DNA from: Saccharopolyspora flava
Lineage (GTDB): Bacteria; Actinomycetota; Actinomycetes; Mycobacteriales; Pseudonocardiaceae
Assembly (NCBI RefSeq): GCF_900116135.1
Contig: NZ_FOZX01000001.1
Location: 806,001-870,000 of the forward strand
Length of the DNA stretch: 64,000 nucleotides
Reading direction: 5' to 3'
A program made the position numbers and the translations under genes. The notes beneath the pieces were generated by a model. It saw only the letters and a program-made list of their open reading frames with translations. It was not told where the DNA came from and searched no databases. Shown here piece by piece: positions 1 to 8,725 of this stretch (the first letter of the stretch is position 1; every line of letters begins with the position of its first letter).

Positions 1-195
1 GACCAGCTGACCGTGCTCGTCGAAGCCCTCCCCGAAACCCCGTCGGAGCGGTGGAGCACCGCGTCGGTCGAGATCGCGGCGCGGGTCAAGGACGGTGTCG
101 GCGTCAGCGTCGGGGTGGAGATCGTGGAGCCCGGCTCGCTGGAACGCTCGGTCGGCAAGCTCCGCCGCGTCATCGACCAACGGCCTCGAGACTGA
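1..195 (+). CDS. paaK: Phenylacetate-CoA ligase, C-terminal end (partial)
   Basis: The frame is open at the left edge and ends at 195, so only the last 64 residues are visible. They look like the C-terminal subdomain of phenylacetate-CoA ligase, which rotates to complete the active site. Visible family features are an alternating hydrophobic strand (QLTVLVEALP), a helix ending RVKDGVGVSVGVEIV, and the closing glycine-lysine-arginine-valine pattern (GKLRRVIDQRP). The enzyme activates phenylacetate to phenylacetyl-CoA, the first step of aerobic phenylacetate breakdown. The TetR gene starts 23 bases later, which fits a co-transcribed local regulator. The assignment rests on a short tail, so another ligase of the same subfamily is possible. 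Confidence 0.62.
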   Translation, partial: DQLTVLVEALPETPSERWSTASVEIAARVKDGVGVSVGVEIVEPGSLERSVGKLRRVIDQRPRD

Positions 196-218
196 GGTCA
201 CTTGCGATAATGGCGGCC

Positions 219-836
219 ATGACCGAACCACCCAGCACCCGCGCCACCAAGCGCGGTCGCCCCGGCTATGACCTGGAGTCCTTGCTCGCGGTGGCGGTCA
301 AGCTGTTCAACGAGCGCGGCTACGACGGCACCAGCATGGAAGATCTGTCGCGCAAGCTGCAGATCACCAAGTCCGCGATCTACCACCACGTGCGCAGCAA
401 GGACGAGCTCCTGCGGCTGGCGGTCAACCGCGGTCTGGACGGGCTCTTCGCCGAGGCCGACAAGCTGGAGAGCATCGACGGCCGCGCCATCGACAAGCTC
501 GAATACCTGGTGCGGGCCAGCGTCAACGTGCTGGTCGAACAGCTGCCCTTCGTGACCCTGCTGCTGCGGATCCGCGGCAACACCAAGGTCGAGAAGGACG
601 CGCTGGCCCGCCGGCGCGAATTCGACCAGATCGTCGCCGACCTGGTCAGCAAGGCCGCCGCGGACGGTGATCTGCGCCCGGACGTCGACCCGGCCACCGC
701 GGCCCGCCTGCTGTTCGGCATGGTCAACTCGCTGGTCGAGTGGTACCGGCCGCGTCGCGGCGCCGATGCCCAGACGCTCGCCGACACGGTGGCGGCGGTC
801 GCCTTCGACGGTCTGCGCGTCCGCAGGCAGGACTGA
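219..836 (+). CDS. TetR family transcriptional regulator, PaaR-like
   Basis: This 205-residue protein has the TetR layout. An N-terminal helix-turn-helix occupies about residues 20-65, with the recognition helix in ITKSAIYHHVRSKDELL, and it is followed by an all-helical ligand/dimer domain. It lies 23 bases behind the ligase tail, so it probably senses phenylacetyl-CoA or a related aromatic-CoA and represses the paa genes. That role is inferred from position. The ATG at 219 was chosen; an in-frame ATG at 210 would add three residues. The next gene is convergent and ends 10 bases away. Confidence 0.8.
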   Translation: MTEPPSTRATKRGRPGYDLESLLAVAVKLFNERGYDGTSMEDLSRKLQITKSAIYHHVRSKDELLRLAVNRGLDGLFAEADKLESIDGRAIDKLEYLVRASVNVLVEQLPFVTLLLRIRGNTKVEKDALARRREFDQIVADLVSKAAADGDLRPDVDPATAARLLFGMVNSLVEWYRPRRGADAQTLADTVAAVAFDGLRVRRQD

Positions 837-846
837 CCGTCCAGCC

Positions 847-1584
847 TCAGGCTCGGGGGTCTTCCCCCAGTTCGTAGAAGTCGCTGATGTGCCCGTGCAG
901 CAGCTCCACCGCCCGCTGACCGTCGCGGTTCTCGATCGCCTGCAGGATGGCGCGGTGCTCGCTCCGCACGCGCCGGGAGGTCAGGCGCCAGTCGTCGAGC
1001 TGCTCGTAGGCCTCGATCATCTGGCGCTGGATCGCGGTCCGCAGCGACCCCATCAGGTGCGCGGCCAGCGAATTGCCGGTGGCCTCGGCGATCCGCACGT
1101 GGAACTCGGTGTCGAGGCCGTTGAAGTCGCGGGCCGTGAGGTGCGGGGAGTCCATCTGGTCGAGAATCGCCCGCAACGCGAGGTGATCGTCTTCGGTGGC
1201 GTGGCGGGCGGCCTCCCTCATCGCCCACTCCTCCAGCGTCAACCGGGTCCGCAGCACCTCGGTGGGGTCGAAGTGGCCGAGAGCGAGCTGCATCTTCAGC
1301 AGCATCGAGAACCCGGTTCCGGGGTGGCCGAGGAACACGGTGCCGCCGTCGGGCCCGCGGCCCGGCCTGACGTCGACGACGCCCAGGGCCTCGAGCACGC
1401 GCAGGGCCTCTCGCAGCGACGGGCGGCTCACACCCAGGAGCTGGGCGAATTCCCGCTCGCTGGGCAACCGGTCGCCGGGCGCGAGGCGGCCGTCGAGGAT
1501 GCGCTGCTCGATCTGCGCCATGACCTGCTCGTAGGTCCGCACCTTGCGCGCCGGTTCCCACGAACTGTAGGCGGCGGAACTCAT
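847..1584 (-). CDS. GntR/FadR family transcriptional regulator (FCD domain)
   Basis: This 245-residue regulator has an N-terminal winged helix (about residues 12-75, with RLPSEREFAQLLGVSRPSLREALRVL across the recognition helix) and a C-terminal all-helical FCD domain. The FCD domain carries the acidic and histidine positions expected for a metal and small-acid site (DTEFHVRIAEATGN, SEHRAILQAIENRD). FadR-subfamily proteins usually respond to carboxylic acids such as pyruvate, lactate or glycolate. The monocarboxylate symporter gene behind it on the same strand is a plausible target. The start at 1584 has a GAGGAG ribosome site four bases upstream; an ATG 12 bases earlier is the alternative. 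Confidence 0.85.
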   Translation of the reverse strand: MSSAAYSSWEPARKVRTYEQVMAQIEQRILDGRLAPGDRLPSEREFAQLLGVSRPSLREALRVLEALGVVDVRPGRGPDGGTVFLGHPGTGFSMLLKMQLALGHFDPTEVLRTRLTLEEWAMREAARHATEDDHLALRAILDQMDSPHLTARDFNGLDTEFHVRIAEATGNSLAAHLMGSLRTAIQRQMIEAYEQLDDWRLTSRRVRSEHRAILQAIENRDGQRAVELLHGHISDFYELGEDPRA

Positions 1585-1716
1585 GCCACTCCTCACTTCC
1601 AGCCTGGGTTCCCTGGTCGGAACACCTTACGTCCCCAATCGCCCGAAATCGGCATCCCTGACGGCATCCTTACGCTCCGTGCGACCCCGATTACCGGGGA
1701 GCAGGCCTGAAAACCA

Positions 1717-1754
1717 GGGAACCTTCCTGCCGGGGAAGTGGCAGGAAGGTTCCC
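1717..1754 (-). terminator. Perfect hairpin made of two inverted copies of the dispersed element
   Basis: GGGAACCTTCCTGCC at 1717-1731 pairs exactly with 1740-1754 (15 bp, 8-base loop). It lies 18 bases downstream of the symporter stop codon. On the minus strand the stem is followed by TGGTTTTC, so it can act as a transcription terminator. It is the cleanest palindromic pair of the element in the window. Confidence 0.7.
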
Positions 1755-1771
1755 ATCCAGTGGTCGGGCGA

Positions 1772-3334
1772 TCAGTGGGCGCCGATGCCGGTCAACGATC
1801 GGACTTCCATCTCGTCGTTTCGGTCGTCGTCCTCCCGCTCGCCGAGCAGGGTGCCGATGTAGCCGAACAGGAACGAGGCCGGGATCGACACCAGGCCCGG
1901 GTTGTTCAGCGGGAACCAGGCGAAGTCGACCCAGGGCATCATGGACGTCGGGGCTCCGGAGACGACCGGGGAGAAGATCATCAGGAGCAGGCAGGTCGCC
2001 AGCCCGCCGTACATGCCCCACAGGGTTCCCCGGGTGTTGAACCGCCGCCAGTACAGCGAGAACAGCAGCGTGGACAGGTTCGCGGAGGCGGCGAAGGCGA
2101 ACGCCAGCGACACCAGGAACGCGAGGTTCTGGCCGTTGACCAGGATGCCCCCGATGATCGAGGTCGCACCGATGATCAACGCGGTCAGCCGTGCCACCTT
2201 GATCTCCGATTCCGGGTCGGCCTGGCCGCGTTTGAAGACGTTGGCGTAGACGTCGTGGGCGAAGGAGGCCGACGCGGTCAGCGTCAGCCCCGCCACCACG
2301 GCGAGGATCGTGGCGAACGCGACCGCGGCGACCACGCCCAGCAGCACCGTGCCGCCGATGCGGTAGGCCAGCAGCGGTGCCGCGGAGTTCTCGCCACCCG
2401 GGGCCGACAGAATCGAGTCCGTGCCGCTGACCGCGGCCGAGCCGAAGCCGATCACGAGCGTGCACAGGTAGAACACGGACATGGTGACCGTCGCCCACAC
2501 CACCGAACGCCGGGCCTGCAAGGCGTTGGGCACCGTGTAGAAGCGCATCAGGACGTGCGGGAGACCGGCCACGCCGAGCACCAGGGCCAGCGACATCGAC
2601 ACGAAGTCGAGCTTGGTGGTGCCGTTCTCGCCGTACTGGGCGCCGGGGGCGAAGATCCGCTCGCCGAGCGGGTTCCGCTCGGCCGCGTGCTGCATCAGGG
2701 ACGTGATGCTGTAGCCGAACTTGCCCATCAGGAACAGGGTCATGAGCGCGACGCACAGCATCAGGCCCACGGCCTTGATGATCTGCACCCAGGTGGTTCC
2801 CTTCATCCCGCCCACGAGCACGTAGACGACCATCAGGGCACCGACCGCGGCGATCACCAGGGCCTGGCCGGAGGCGCTGTGCACGTCGAGCAGCAACGCG
2901 ACCAGGCTTCCGGCGCCCGCGATCTGCGCGATCATGTAGATGAAGGAGATGACCATGGTCGACACGGCCGCCGCCGCGCGCACCGGGCGCTGCTCCATCC
3001 GGTAGCTGAGGACGTCGCCCATGGTGAACCTGCCGGTGTTGCGCAGGAGTTCGGCGATCAGGAGCAGGTTCACCAGCCAGCCGACCAGGAAGCCGATGGA
3101 GTAGAGGAACCCGTCGTAGCCGTGCACGGCGATGGCGCCGGCGATGCCGAGGAACGAGGCGGCCGACAGGAAGTCGCCCGACAGCGCGATTCCGTTCTGC
3201 GCACCGGTGAACTGCGAGCCCGCGGCGAAGTAGTCGGTGGTGGTGCCCGCACTGCTCACGCGGTAGACGATGTACAGCGTGACCAGCACGAATGCCGCGA
3301 AGATGCTGATGTTGAGCATCGGGTTGGTGTCCAT
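1772..3334 (-). CDS. Sodium:solute symporter, monocarboxylate (acetate/pyruvate) type
   Basis: This 520-residue membrane protein belongs to the sodium:solute symporter family, ActP/MctC branch. It carries the family segment GDFLSAASFLGIAGAI near residue 55 and about 13 hydrophobic spans, and it ends in a short charged cytoplasmic tail (EREDDDRNDEMEV). Relatives import acetate, propionate or pyruvate with a cation. Its ATG overlaps the stop of the DUF485 gene in a TAATG, so the two are translationally coupled, the usual arrangement for this transporter type. The FadR-like regulator lies downstream. The exact substrate cannot be read from the sequence. Confidence 0.85.
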   Translation of the reverse strand: MDTNPMLNISIFAAFVLVTLYIVYRVSSAGTTTDYFAAGSQFTGAQNGIALSGDFLSAASFLGIAGAIAVHGYDGFLYSIGFLVGWLVNLLLIAELLRNTGRFTMGDVLSYRMEQRPVRAAAAVSTMVISFIYMIAQIAGAGSLVALLLDVHSASGQALVIAAVGALMVVYVLVGGMKGTTWVQIIKAVGLMLCVALMTLFLMGKFGYSITSLMQHAAERNPLGERIFAPGAQYGENGTTKLDFVSMSLALVLGVAGLPHVLMRFYTVPNALQARRSVVWATVTMSVFYLCTLVIGFGSAAVSGTDSILSAPGGENSAAPLLAYRIGGTVLLGVVAAVAFATILAVVAGLTLTASASFAHDVYANVFKRGQADPESEIKVARLTALIIGATSIIGGILVNGQNLAFLVSLAFAFAASANLSTLLFSLYWRRFNTRGTLWGMYGGLATCLLLMIFSPVVSGAPTSMMPWVDFAWFPLNNPGLVSIPASFLFGYIGTLLGEREDDDRNDEMEVRSLTGIGAH

Positions 3335-3753
3335 TACGGGCGCTCCTCCCCGGTGGCCTGGCGGTAGAGGTCGTCGGCGCGGGGGTCGATCTCGGCTGCC
3401 GCGTAGCGCAGGTAGAGGACGGTGATGACCAGGGTGCTGACGAACTGGGCGATGCCGAAGACCAGACCGATGTTGACGGTCCCGAACAGCCGGATCGCCA
3501 TGAAATCGGGGAAGTAGGCGGCGGCGATGACGTAGCCGACGTACCAGATGAGGAAGATCGCGGTCATCGGGAACGTGAACCTGCGCAGCCTGCCGCGCAG
3601 TTCGCGGAACTCGTCACTGCGCGCCAGTGCCGGGTAGTCCGGCTTCGGGCGAGCGGGCTCGGGCAGGTCGGTGCGCCGGGCGGATTTGTCGATCTGCCCG
3701 AACGTGGCTTCGGTCTGCCGAGGGGGCGGCGGTGGCTGGGTGGCGTTGCGCAT
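3334..3753 (-). CDS. DUF485 membrane protein, symporter partner
   Basis: A 139-residue protein with a proline-rich, charged N terminus and two membrane helices (about FPMTAIFLIWYVGYVIAAAYF and LVFGIAQFVSTLVITVLYL). This is the DUF485 architecture. DUF485 genes almost always precede acetate/monocarboxylate symporter genes, and the protein is thought to be an accessory subunit. The ATG at 3753 was chosen because an earlier in-frame ATG (3783) gives a cysteine-rich lead not expected for the family. Confidence 0.85.
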   Translation of the reverse strand: MRNATQPPPPPRQTEATFGQIDKSARRTDLPEPARPKPDYPALARSDEFRELRGRLRRFTFPMTAIFLIWYVGYVIAAAYFPDFMAIRLFGTVNIGLVFGIAQFVSTLVITVLYLRYAAAEIDPRADDLYRQATGEERP

Positions 3754-4589
3754 GCATCCTTCCAAGCATTTCGAGCATCGCACCGGCGTGTTCCGCCGAT
3801 GCTGCGAAGTCCCCCAACTCCGTCCGGCCGCCGCAGTCCTTCCCGATCTCCCTCGATCGTGAATTCAACGGCGGTCGGTGACCGCACGACTTGCGATGCC
3901 AACCGGAGCCGGAGTCTAACGATCAATTCGCAATACCTGGACTACGGCAGCGACACACCACACCTATTGATGAATCGAACAGTCACTACGCGTGATTGAG
4001 CGGCACTCGAAGCCATGCCCCTCCGGGTGTCGGACGGCAGCTCCGAGCCCTTCATGATCGACCCGATGAACAGCATATTCGCTGATCAACAGGGGAATTA
4101 GGCGAGGGTAACACAGGAAGAGCAAGGGAACCTTCCTGTCGCTTTCGCCCTCATCGTCACCCGATAGGAAAGATTCTCCCCATCGGGTGACTAAAGCGCC
4201 GCTGACCTCCTGGAAAATGAACACGAGCAGTGTCCATTGTGCCCAGCGAGCCCCCCACCACCCGCAAAGATGATCTCCATCGATGCGAATGCGCAGGTCA
4301 GCGGATCAAATTCGAGATCCTTGGTAGATCATTCCGGTGAGGTAGTGTTCTGCACGCCGACGACCGGTGCGAACCTATTCGATGCCGCCGCGATCACCCC
4401 CGACATCGCAGGCCTTCGAAAACCGACGTCGAAGACCGCACGGCCACCCGCGAATAAACCCCGAAACGCAGGCAGCGCCGCCAACCACGCATGACCTGCC
4501 GCGCACACACCCGAGGCGGGCCGGCCTGCCCACCACACGAACGCGCAGTTGGCGATGAAAGCTTCCACCGCGCGGGAAAGGACTGCGTC
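3754..4589. other. Long intergenic region before the conservon
   Basis: About 840 bases with no convincing gene. The stretch 3890-4400 is visibly less GC-rich than the rest of the window. It separates divergent units, so it should hold promoters for both the DUF485-symporter unit and the conservon. The only repeat I see is one copy of the dispersed element at 4122-4141. Two small open frames here lack coding character. Confidence 0.5.
4122..4141 (+). repeat. Dispersed element copy
   Basis: GCAAGGGAACCTTCCTGTCG, 19 of 20 positions matching the consensus. It lies mid-intergenic, not next to a stop codon. Confidence 0.75.
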
Positions 4590-7523
4590 GTGAGCAGCGG
4601 AGTACAAGACCCGCCCGCGAACGCGACCCGGACGTCCATGTGGTCGCGCGCCACAACTCGAATCATCACGTGGCAGAACTGGAAACTCCCGGTCAAGATT
4701 GCCGCGGTCGTGCTCGTCCCGGTCATCTTCGCGATCGTGCTGGGCGTCCTGCAGATTCGTGGCCAGATCACCGAGGCCAACAACTACGAGCAGATGGACC
4801 GGGTCGTCTCAGCAGGCCGCGCCGTGCGCACGGCGGTCGACCGGCTGCAGGAGGAACGCAGTCAGGCCGCCGAATTCCTGGCACACGGACAGGTCACCGA
4901 CGCCGACGTGCGGAACCGGTTCGCCGAATCGGACCGGGCCCTCGCCGAAACCCAACGCCTGCTGCGCGCCGCCCCCGACAGCGACGCCGTGCGCTACGCC
5001 CGGCAGGAAACCGACCGGCAGTCGACCGAGCTCGACCCCATCCGCAGGCTCGTGCTCGGCGGCCAGGTCGACCCCGGCATCACCGCCAACTCCTACACCG
5101 AGCTCATCGACGTGATGCTCGCGCTCGACCGCACCCTGATCAGCCAGATCTCGTCGTCGGAACTGGTGGCCACCGCCACCACCGTGCACGAGCTGGCCAA
5201 GATCAGCGAAGAGGTGCAGCTGCAGCAGGCACTGGTGCTCACCGGGCTGTCCCGCGATGAGTTCACCAGCGACAACCTCGCCCGGCTCGCCGCCAGCGAG
5301 GCCCGCCGCACCGCGGCCGTCAAGGAGTTCCGCGCCGCGGCCGACCCGGAGCAGCGAATCCGGTACGACCGGCTCTACGCCAATCCCCAGGTGCCCGCGC
5401 GGGAAACCTCGGTGCAGCTGGCCATGGCCGAGCAGAACAACACCCGTTCCAGCCTGTCCTCGCACCTGGTGTCGACGACGACCTGGAAGAACCAGTCCCA
5501 CACCGCCACGAAGGCCCTCAACGACCTGCAGGCGCAGCTCGACCGCCAGCTGCACAGCACCGCGTTCACCCTGCAGGACACCGCGGGCAACCTCGCCGGG
5601 CTCTCGTCGGTCCTCCTGCTCAGCGCCCTGCTGATCGCCGGAGCGATCGTCGTCGTCATGGCCCGGCACCTGCTGGGCTCGCTCGACCTGCTGCGGCGCA
5701 GCGCGCTCGACACCGCCAACCACCAGCTGCCCAACGCCGTCGCCGACATCCGCGCCGGGCACGCACCGCTGGCCGTCGACCCCGTGCCGGTCTCCACCAC
5801 CGACGAAGTCGGTGAAGTGGCCCGCGCTTTCGACGACGTGCACGAGCAGGCGGTCACCCTCGCCACCGAGCAGGCCGAGCTCCGCCGCAGCTACAGCGAC
5901 TCGTTCATCAACGTGTCGCGGCGCAGCCAGAGCCTGCTGGAGCGCCAGCTGCGCCTGTTCGAGCAGCTGGAACGCGACGAAGAGGACCCCGACCAGCTGG
6001 CGACGCTGTTCCAGCTGGACCACCTCGCGACCCGGATGCGCCGCAACAACGAGAACCTGATGGTGCTCTCCGGTGCGGACCTCGCCCGGCGCTTCACCCG
6101 GCCGACCACCCCCGCCGACCTGTTGCGGGCGGCGGTCTCGGAGATCGAGCACTACCCGCGGGTGAACGTGCAGCAACTGCCCGACACCAAGATCGTCGGA
6201 TACGTGGCCAGCGACCTGGTGCGCCTGCTGGCGGAGCTGCTCGACAACGCGGCGAACTTCTCGGCACCGCAGACGCAGGTGGTGGTGTCGGGGCAGCGGG
6301 AGAAGGATGGTTCCCTTCGTCTCGACATCGACGACGAGGGCATCGGCATGAATCCCGCCGAGCTCGCCGAAGCCAACGAGCGCTTGACCTCTGACGAGGA
6401 GATCAAGCAGTCCACGTCCCGGCGGATGGGCCTGTTCGTGGTGGGGCGGCTGGCCCGCCGACACGGGATCCGGGTCGAGCTGGCTCCCGGTCAGGAGGGC
6501 ACGGGCGTGCGGGTGTCGCTGACGCTGCGCCCGGAGCTGCTGGTCGACGACGTCTCGCTGCCCGCCCCGCGCACCAACGGCGTCTACCGCCCCGATCACG
6601 ACGACGACACGCTCATCCGGCAGTTCGACTGGGAAGCCGCCGAGCAGGACGCGATCAACAACCCGCCCACTCACAACGGTTTCCACCTCTTCCGCGAGGC
6701 CGGCGACGATTCGCCGGACAACTCCCCCGCGGACCTGTTCACCACGCAGGAGATCTCCACCGAGCCTCCGCCCGCGATGGAGGTTCCCTCCACCGCGGAG
6801 TCGATCCTCGACGAGTTGTCCTCGGCGTGGTTCCAGGAACGGCCCGACGGCGAGCCGGAGCTCCTGTGGCCCGACGAGGCCGACGGCCCGAACACCGAGA
6901 CGTTCGCGGCAGTGGACGTGGAAGAAGAGGTCCCTTCCTCCGACGAGACCGACGAGTCAACGAGCGATTCGGGTCCCCGGGACTGGACCTTCGCCAGCGA
7001 TGAGGGCAGGCAGCGGGCCGAGGAGGTCGCGGCGGCCGAGCCCACGGACTTCACCTCGGCCGGTCTGCCGCAGCGGGTTCCGCTGGCGAACCTGGTCGCC
7101 GGGAGCGCTGAGCGGCCCGATTCCGACGAAGCCCGGCCGACTCGGGACGCCAACCTGGCCAGAGGCAGGTTGGCCAGCTTCCAGGCCGGTGTGCAGCGAG
7201 GTCGGCACCGGTTGAAGCAGGCGGGCCAGGCCGCGGGCACCGCGGTCGAGGACCCCGCCACCGCACCACCCGACGCACCTGAAAACCCCGCAACCGCAGC
7301 GGTGGAGGAGACCTCCGGCGAGGCCGTGCACTACACGCCCTCCGGGCTTCCCCGCCGCACCCCCAGGGCCCAGCTGGTTTCGGGCTTGGCCACCGATTCG
7401 GCCACCGCACCGCCCCGCGACGCAGACGCGATGCGAGGTCGGCTGGCCAGCTTCCAACGCGGAGTCCGCGAAGGCAAGCACAGTCTCCGCGACCCTCAAC
7501 CCTCAACGGATGAGACCCGGTGA
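4590..7523 (+). CDS. cvnA: Conservon sensor histidine kinase-like protein (CvnA)
   Basis: A 977-residue protein with a membrane helix at about 35-56, an extracytoplasmic helical region resembling nitrate/nitrite-sensing (NIT) domains, a second helix at about 340-366, a HAMP-like linker, and a histidine-kinase ATPase domain. The ATPase domain shows an N box (ELLDNAANFS, about 548), a G1 box (DIDDEGIGM, about 580) and GTGVRVSLTL near 645. The last 300 residues are acidic and disordered, with two repeats near 819-870 and 914-964. It heads a four-gene conservon; such systems couple a kinase-like sensor to a small GTPase. The GTG at 4590 was chosen because GGGAAAGGA lies just upstream. A second in-frame start is at 4638. 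Confidence 0.88.
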   Translation: MSSGVQDPPANATRTSMWSRATTRIITWQNWKLPVKIAAVVLVPVIFAIVLGVLQIRGQITEANNYEQMDRVVSAGRAVRTAVDRLQEERSQAAEFLAHGQVTDADVRNRFAESDRALAETQRLLRAAPDSDAVRYARQETDRQSTELDPIRRLVLGGQVDPGITANSYTELIDVMLALDRTLISQISSSELVATATTVHELAKISEEVQLQQALVLTGLSRDEFTSDNLARLAASEARRTAAVKEFRAAADPEQRIRYDRLYANPQVPARETSVQLAMAEQNNTRSSLSSHLVSTTTWKNQSHTATKALNDLQAQLDRQLHSTAFTLQDTAGNLAGLSSVLLLSALLIAGAIVVVMARHLLGSLDLLRRSALDTANHQLPNAVADIRAGHAPLAVDPVPVSTTDEVGEVARAFDDVHEQAVTLATEQAELRRSYSDSFINVSRRSQSLLERQLRLFEQLERDEEDPDQLATLFQLDHLATRMRRNNENLMVLSGADLARRFTRPTTPADLLRAAVSEIEHYPRVNVQQLPDTKIVGYVASDLVRLLAELLDNAANFSAPQTQVVVSGQREKDGSLRLDIDDEGIGMNPAELAEANERLTSDEEIKQSTSRRMGLFVVGRLARRHGIRVELAPGQEGTGVRVSLTLRPELLVDDVSLPAPRTNGVYRPDHDDDTLIRQFDWEAAEQDAINNPPTHNGFHLFREAGDDSPDNSPADLFTTQEISTEPPPAMEVPSTAESILDELSSAWFQERPDGEPELLWPDEADGPNTETFAAVDVEEEVPSSDETDESTSDSGPRDWTFASDEGRQRAEEVAAAEPTDFTSAGLPQRVPLANLVAGSAERPDSDEARPTRDANLARGRLASFQAGVQRGRHRLKQAGQAAGTAVEDPATAPPDAPENPATAAVEETSGEAVHYTPSGLPRRTPRAQLVSGLATDSATAPPRDADAMRGRLASFQRGVREGKHSLRDPQPSTDETR

Positions 7524-7555
7524 CCCCCGAATCAGTTAGGAGGAAAGGAGGCGCC

Positions 7556-7996
7556 ATGAACGCCCACAATTCCCAGCCGAGTCAGTTCGGTTGGCTCGTC
7601 ACGGACTTCACCGAGCGAGTCCCCGGTGTCGCCCACGCAGTCGTCGTCTCTGCCGACGGACTTCTGCTGACCGCATCGGCGAAGCTCCCCACCGACCGCG
7701 CCGATCAGCTCGCCGCGGTAGCGTCCGGGCTGCTCAGCCTCACCCAAGGGGCCGCGAGGTGCTTCGAGGCGGGCGCGGTCACCGAAACCGTGGTCGAGAT
7801 GGAACGCGGCCTGATGCTGCAGATGGCCATCAGCGACGGTTCCTGCCTGACGGTGCTGGCGGCTCCGCAATGCGACATGGGGTTGATCGCCTACGAGATG
7901 ACGCTGCTGGTCGAACGCGTCGGCCAGATCCTGACGCCCGAGCTGCGCTCTCAACTGCAAGGCACGAACCGCGTGATGACCGGACAGTCGGTGTGA
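7556..7996 (+). CDS. cvnB: Roadblock/LC7 domain protein (CvnB)
   Basis: A 146-residue single-domain roadblock/LC7 protein (FGWLVTDFTERVPGVAHAVVVSADGLLLT start, then alternating helices and strands). In conservons and MglA/MglB-like modules the roadblock protein binds and regulates the partner GTPase. The ATG at 7556 sits behind a strong AGGAAAGGAGG ribosome site; an earlier in-frame GTG at 7520 would overlap the kinase stop and lacks support. The gap to cvnC is 7 bases. Confidence 0.92.
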   Translation: MNAHNSQPSQFGWLVTDFTERVPGVAHAVVVSADGLLLTASAKLPTDRADQLAAVASGLLSLTQGAARCFEAGAVTETVVEMERGLMLQMAISDGSCLTVLAAPQCDMGLIAYEMTLLVERVGQILTPELRSQLQGTNRVMTGQSV

Positions 7997-8003
7997 GGCG
8001 GAG

Positions 8004-8666
8004 ATGAGCGAAGGTCCGGACCCGACCGGGCAACACCGGTGGCGTGACCCCGATGCGTCGGACGACGGCGTGGCGGAGGTCTTCAACCGGTTCACCCTGG
8101 ACAGCGGCCGCCGCGGGTGGCTCCGGAAGCGTGCGCGGAAGGACCCCGGACCGCAGGGCGCGACCGAACAACCGGGCGGTGGCGACCGCGTGCCGCAGCC
8201 ATCCGCACCCGAGCCCGGCAGTTCCGCTCCCGAACCGCCCTGGCCGGCTTCCGACGGTCACGGCGAGCACCCTCCGGCACAGGTGCCCGCGTCCAGGACG
8301 GCCCCGGACGCTTCACCGAACGGTGACGCGATGTCGACCTCCATCCGCCCCTACGCGTGGACCGGAGGTCGCACGAGGTCCAACCACCACCTGGAGCTGG
8401 AAACGCTGGTCACGGCCAGCGAGTTCTGCACGCCGGAACGGTTGCGGCGCACCGAGCACCACTCGATCGCCGAGATCTGCCGGCACCCCAGGTCGGTGGC
8501 CGAAGTGGGCGCGATGCTCGGAGTTCCGCTCGGCGTGGCCAAGGTGCTGCTCGGTGACATGGCGGATCTGGGGTTGATCACCGTGCACGAAACCGTCAGC
8601 GACAGCACCAGCTCGTCGCACTTCCTGTTGATGGAACGAGTGCTGAGCGGCCTACGTCGGCTCTGA
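8004..8666 (+). CDS. cvnC: DUF742 protein (CvnC)
   Basis: A 220-residue protein. The first ~110 residues are polar, proline-rich and probably disordered. The C-terminal ~105 residues are the DUF742 domain, recognised by RPYAWTGGRTR, the LELETLV segment and a winged-helix-like part (SIAEICRHPRSVAEVGAMLGVPLGVAKVLLGDMADLGLI). DUF742 proteins are the third standard conservon component. The long N-terminal extension is larger than in many homologues, so regulation by it is possible but not shown. Confidence 0.9.
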   Translation: MSEGPDPTGQHRWRDPDASDDGVAEVFNRFTLDSGRRGWLRKRARKDPGPQGATEQPGGGDRVPQPSAPEPGSSAPEPPWPASDGHGEHPPAQVPASRTAPDASPNGDAMSTSIRPYAWTGGRTRSNHHLELETLVTASEFCTPERLRRTEHHSIAEICRHPRSVAEVGAMLGVPLGVAKVLLGDMADLGLITVHETVSDSTSSSHFLLMERVLSGLRRL

Positions 8667-8725
8667 CTCCCCTGCGCGCCGAGCGCAGCAACCCAGCTCT
8701 GACTCGATGACTGAAGTGGGCAGAC

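Noticed and set aside
3964-4494. Two small open frames (minus 3964-4224, plus 4237-4494) in the region before cvnA
   Set aside because: No ribosome site, no codon bias and no recognisable motif.
4809-6686. A 625-codon open frame on the minus strand opposite cvnA
   Set aside because: It mirrors the third-position GC bias of cvnA, is rich in Arg/Gly/His/Val and has no domain.
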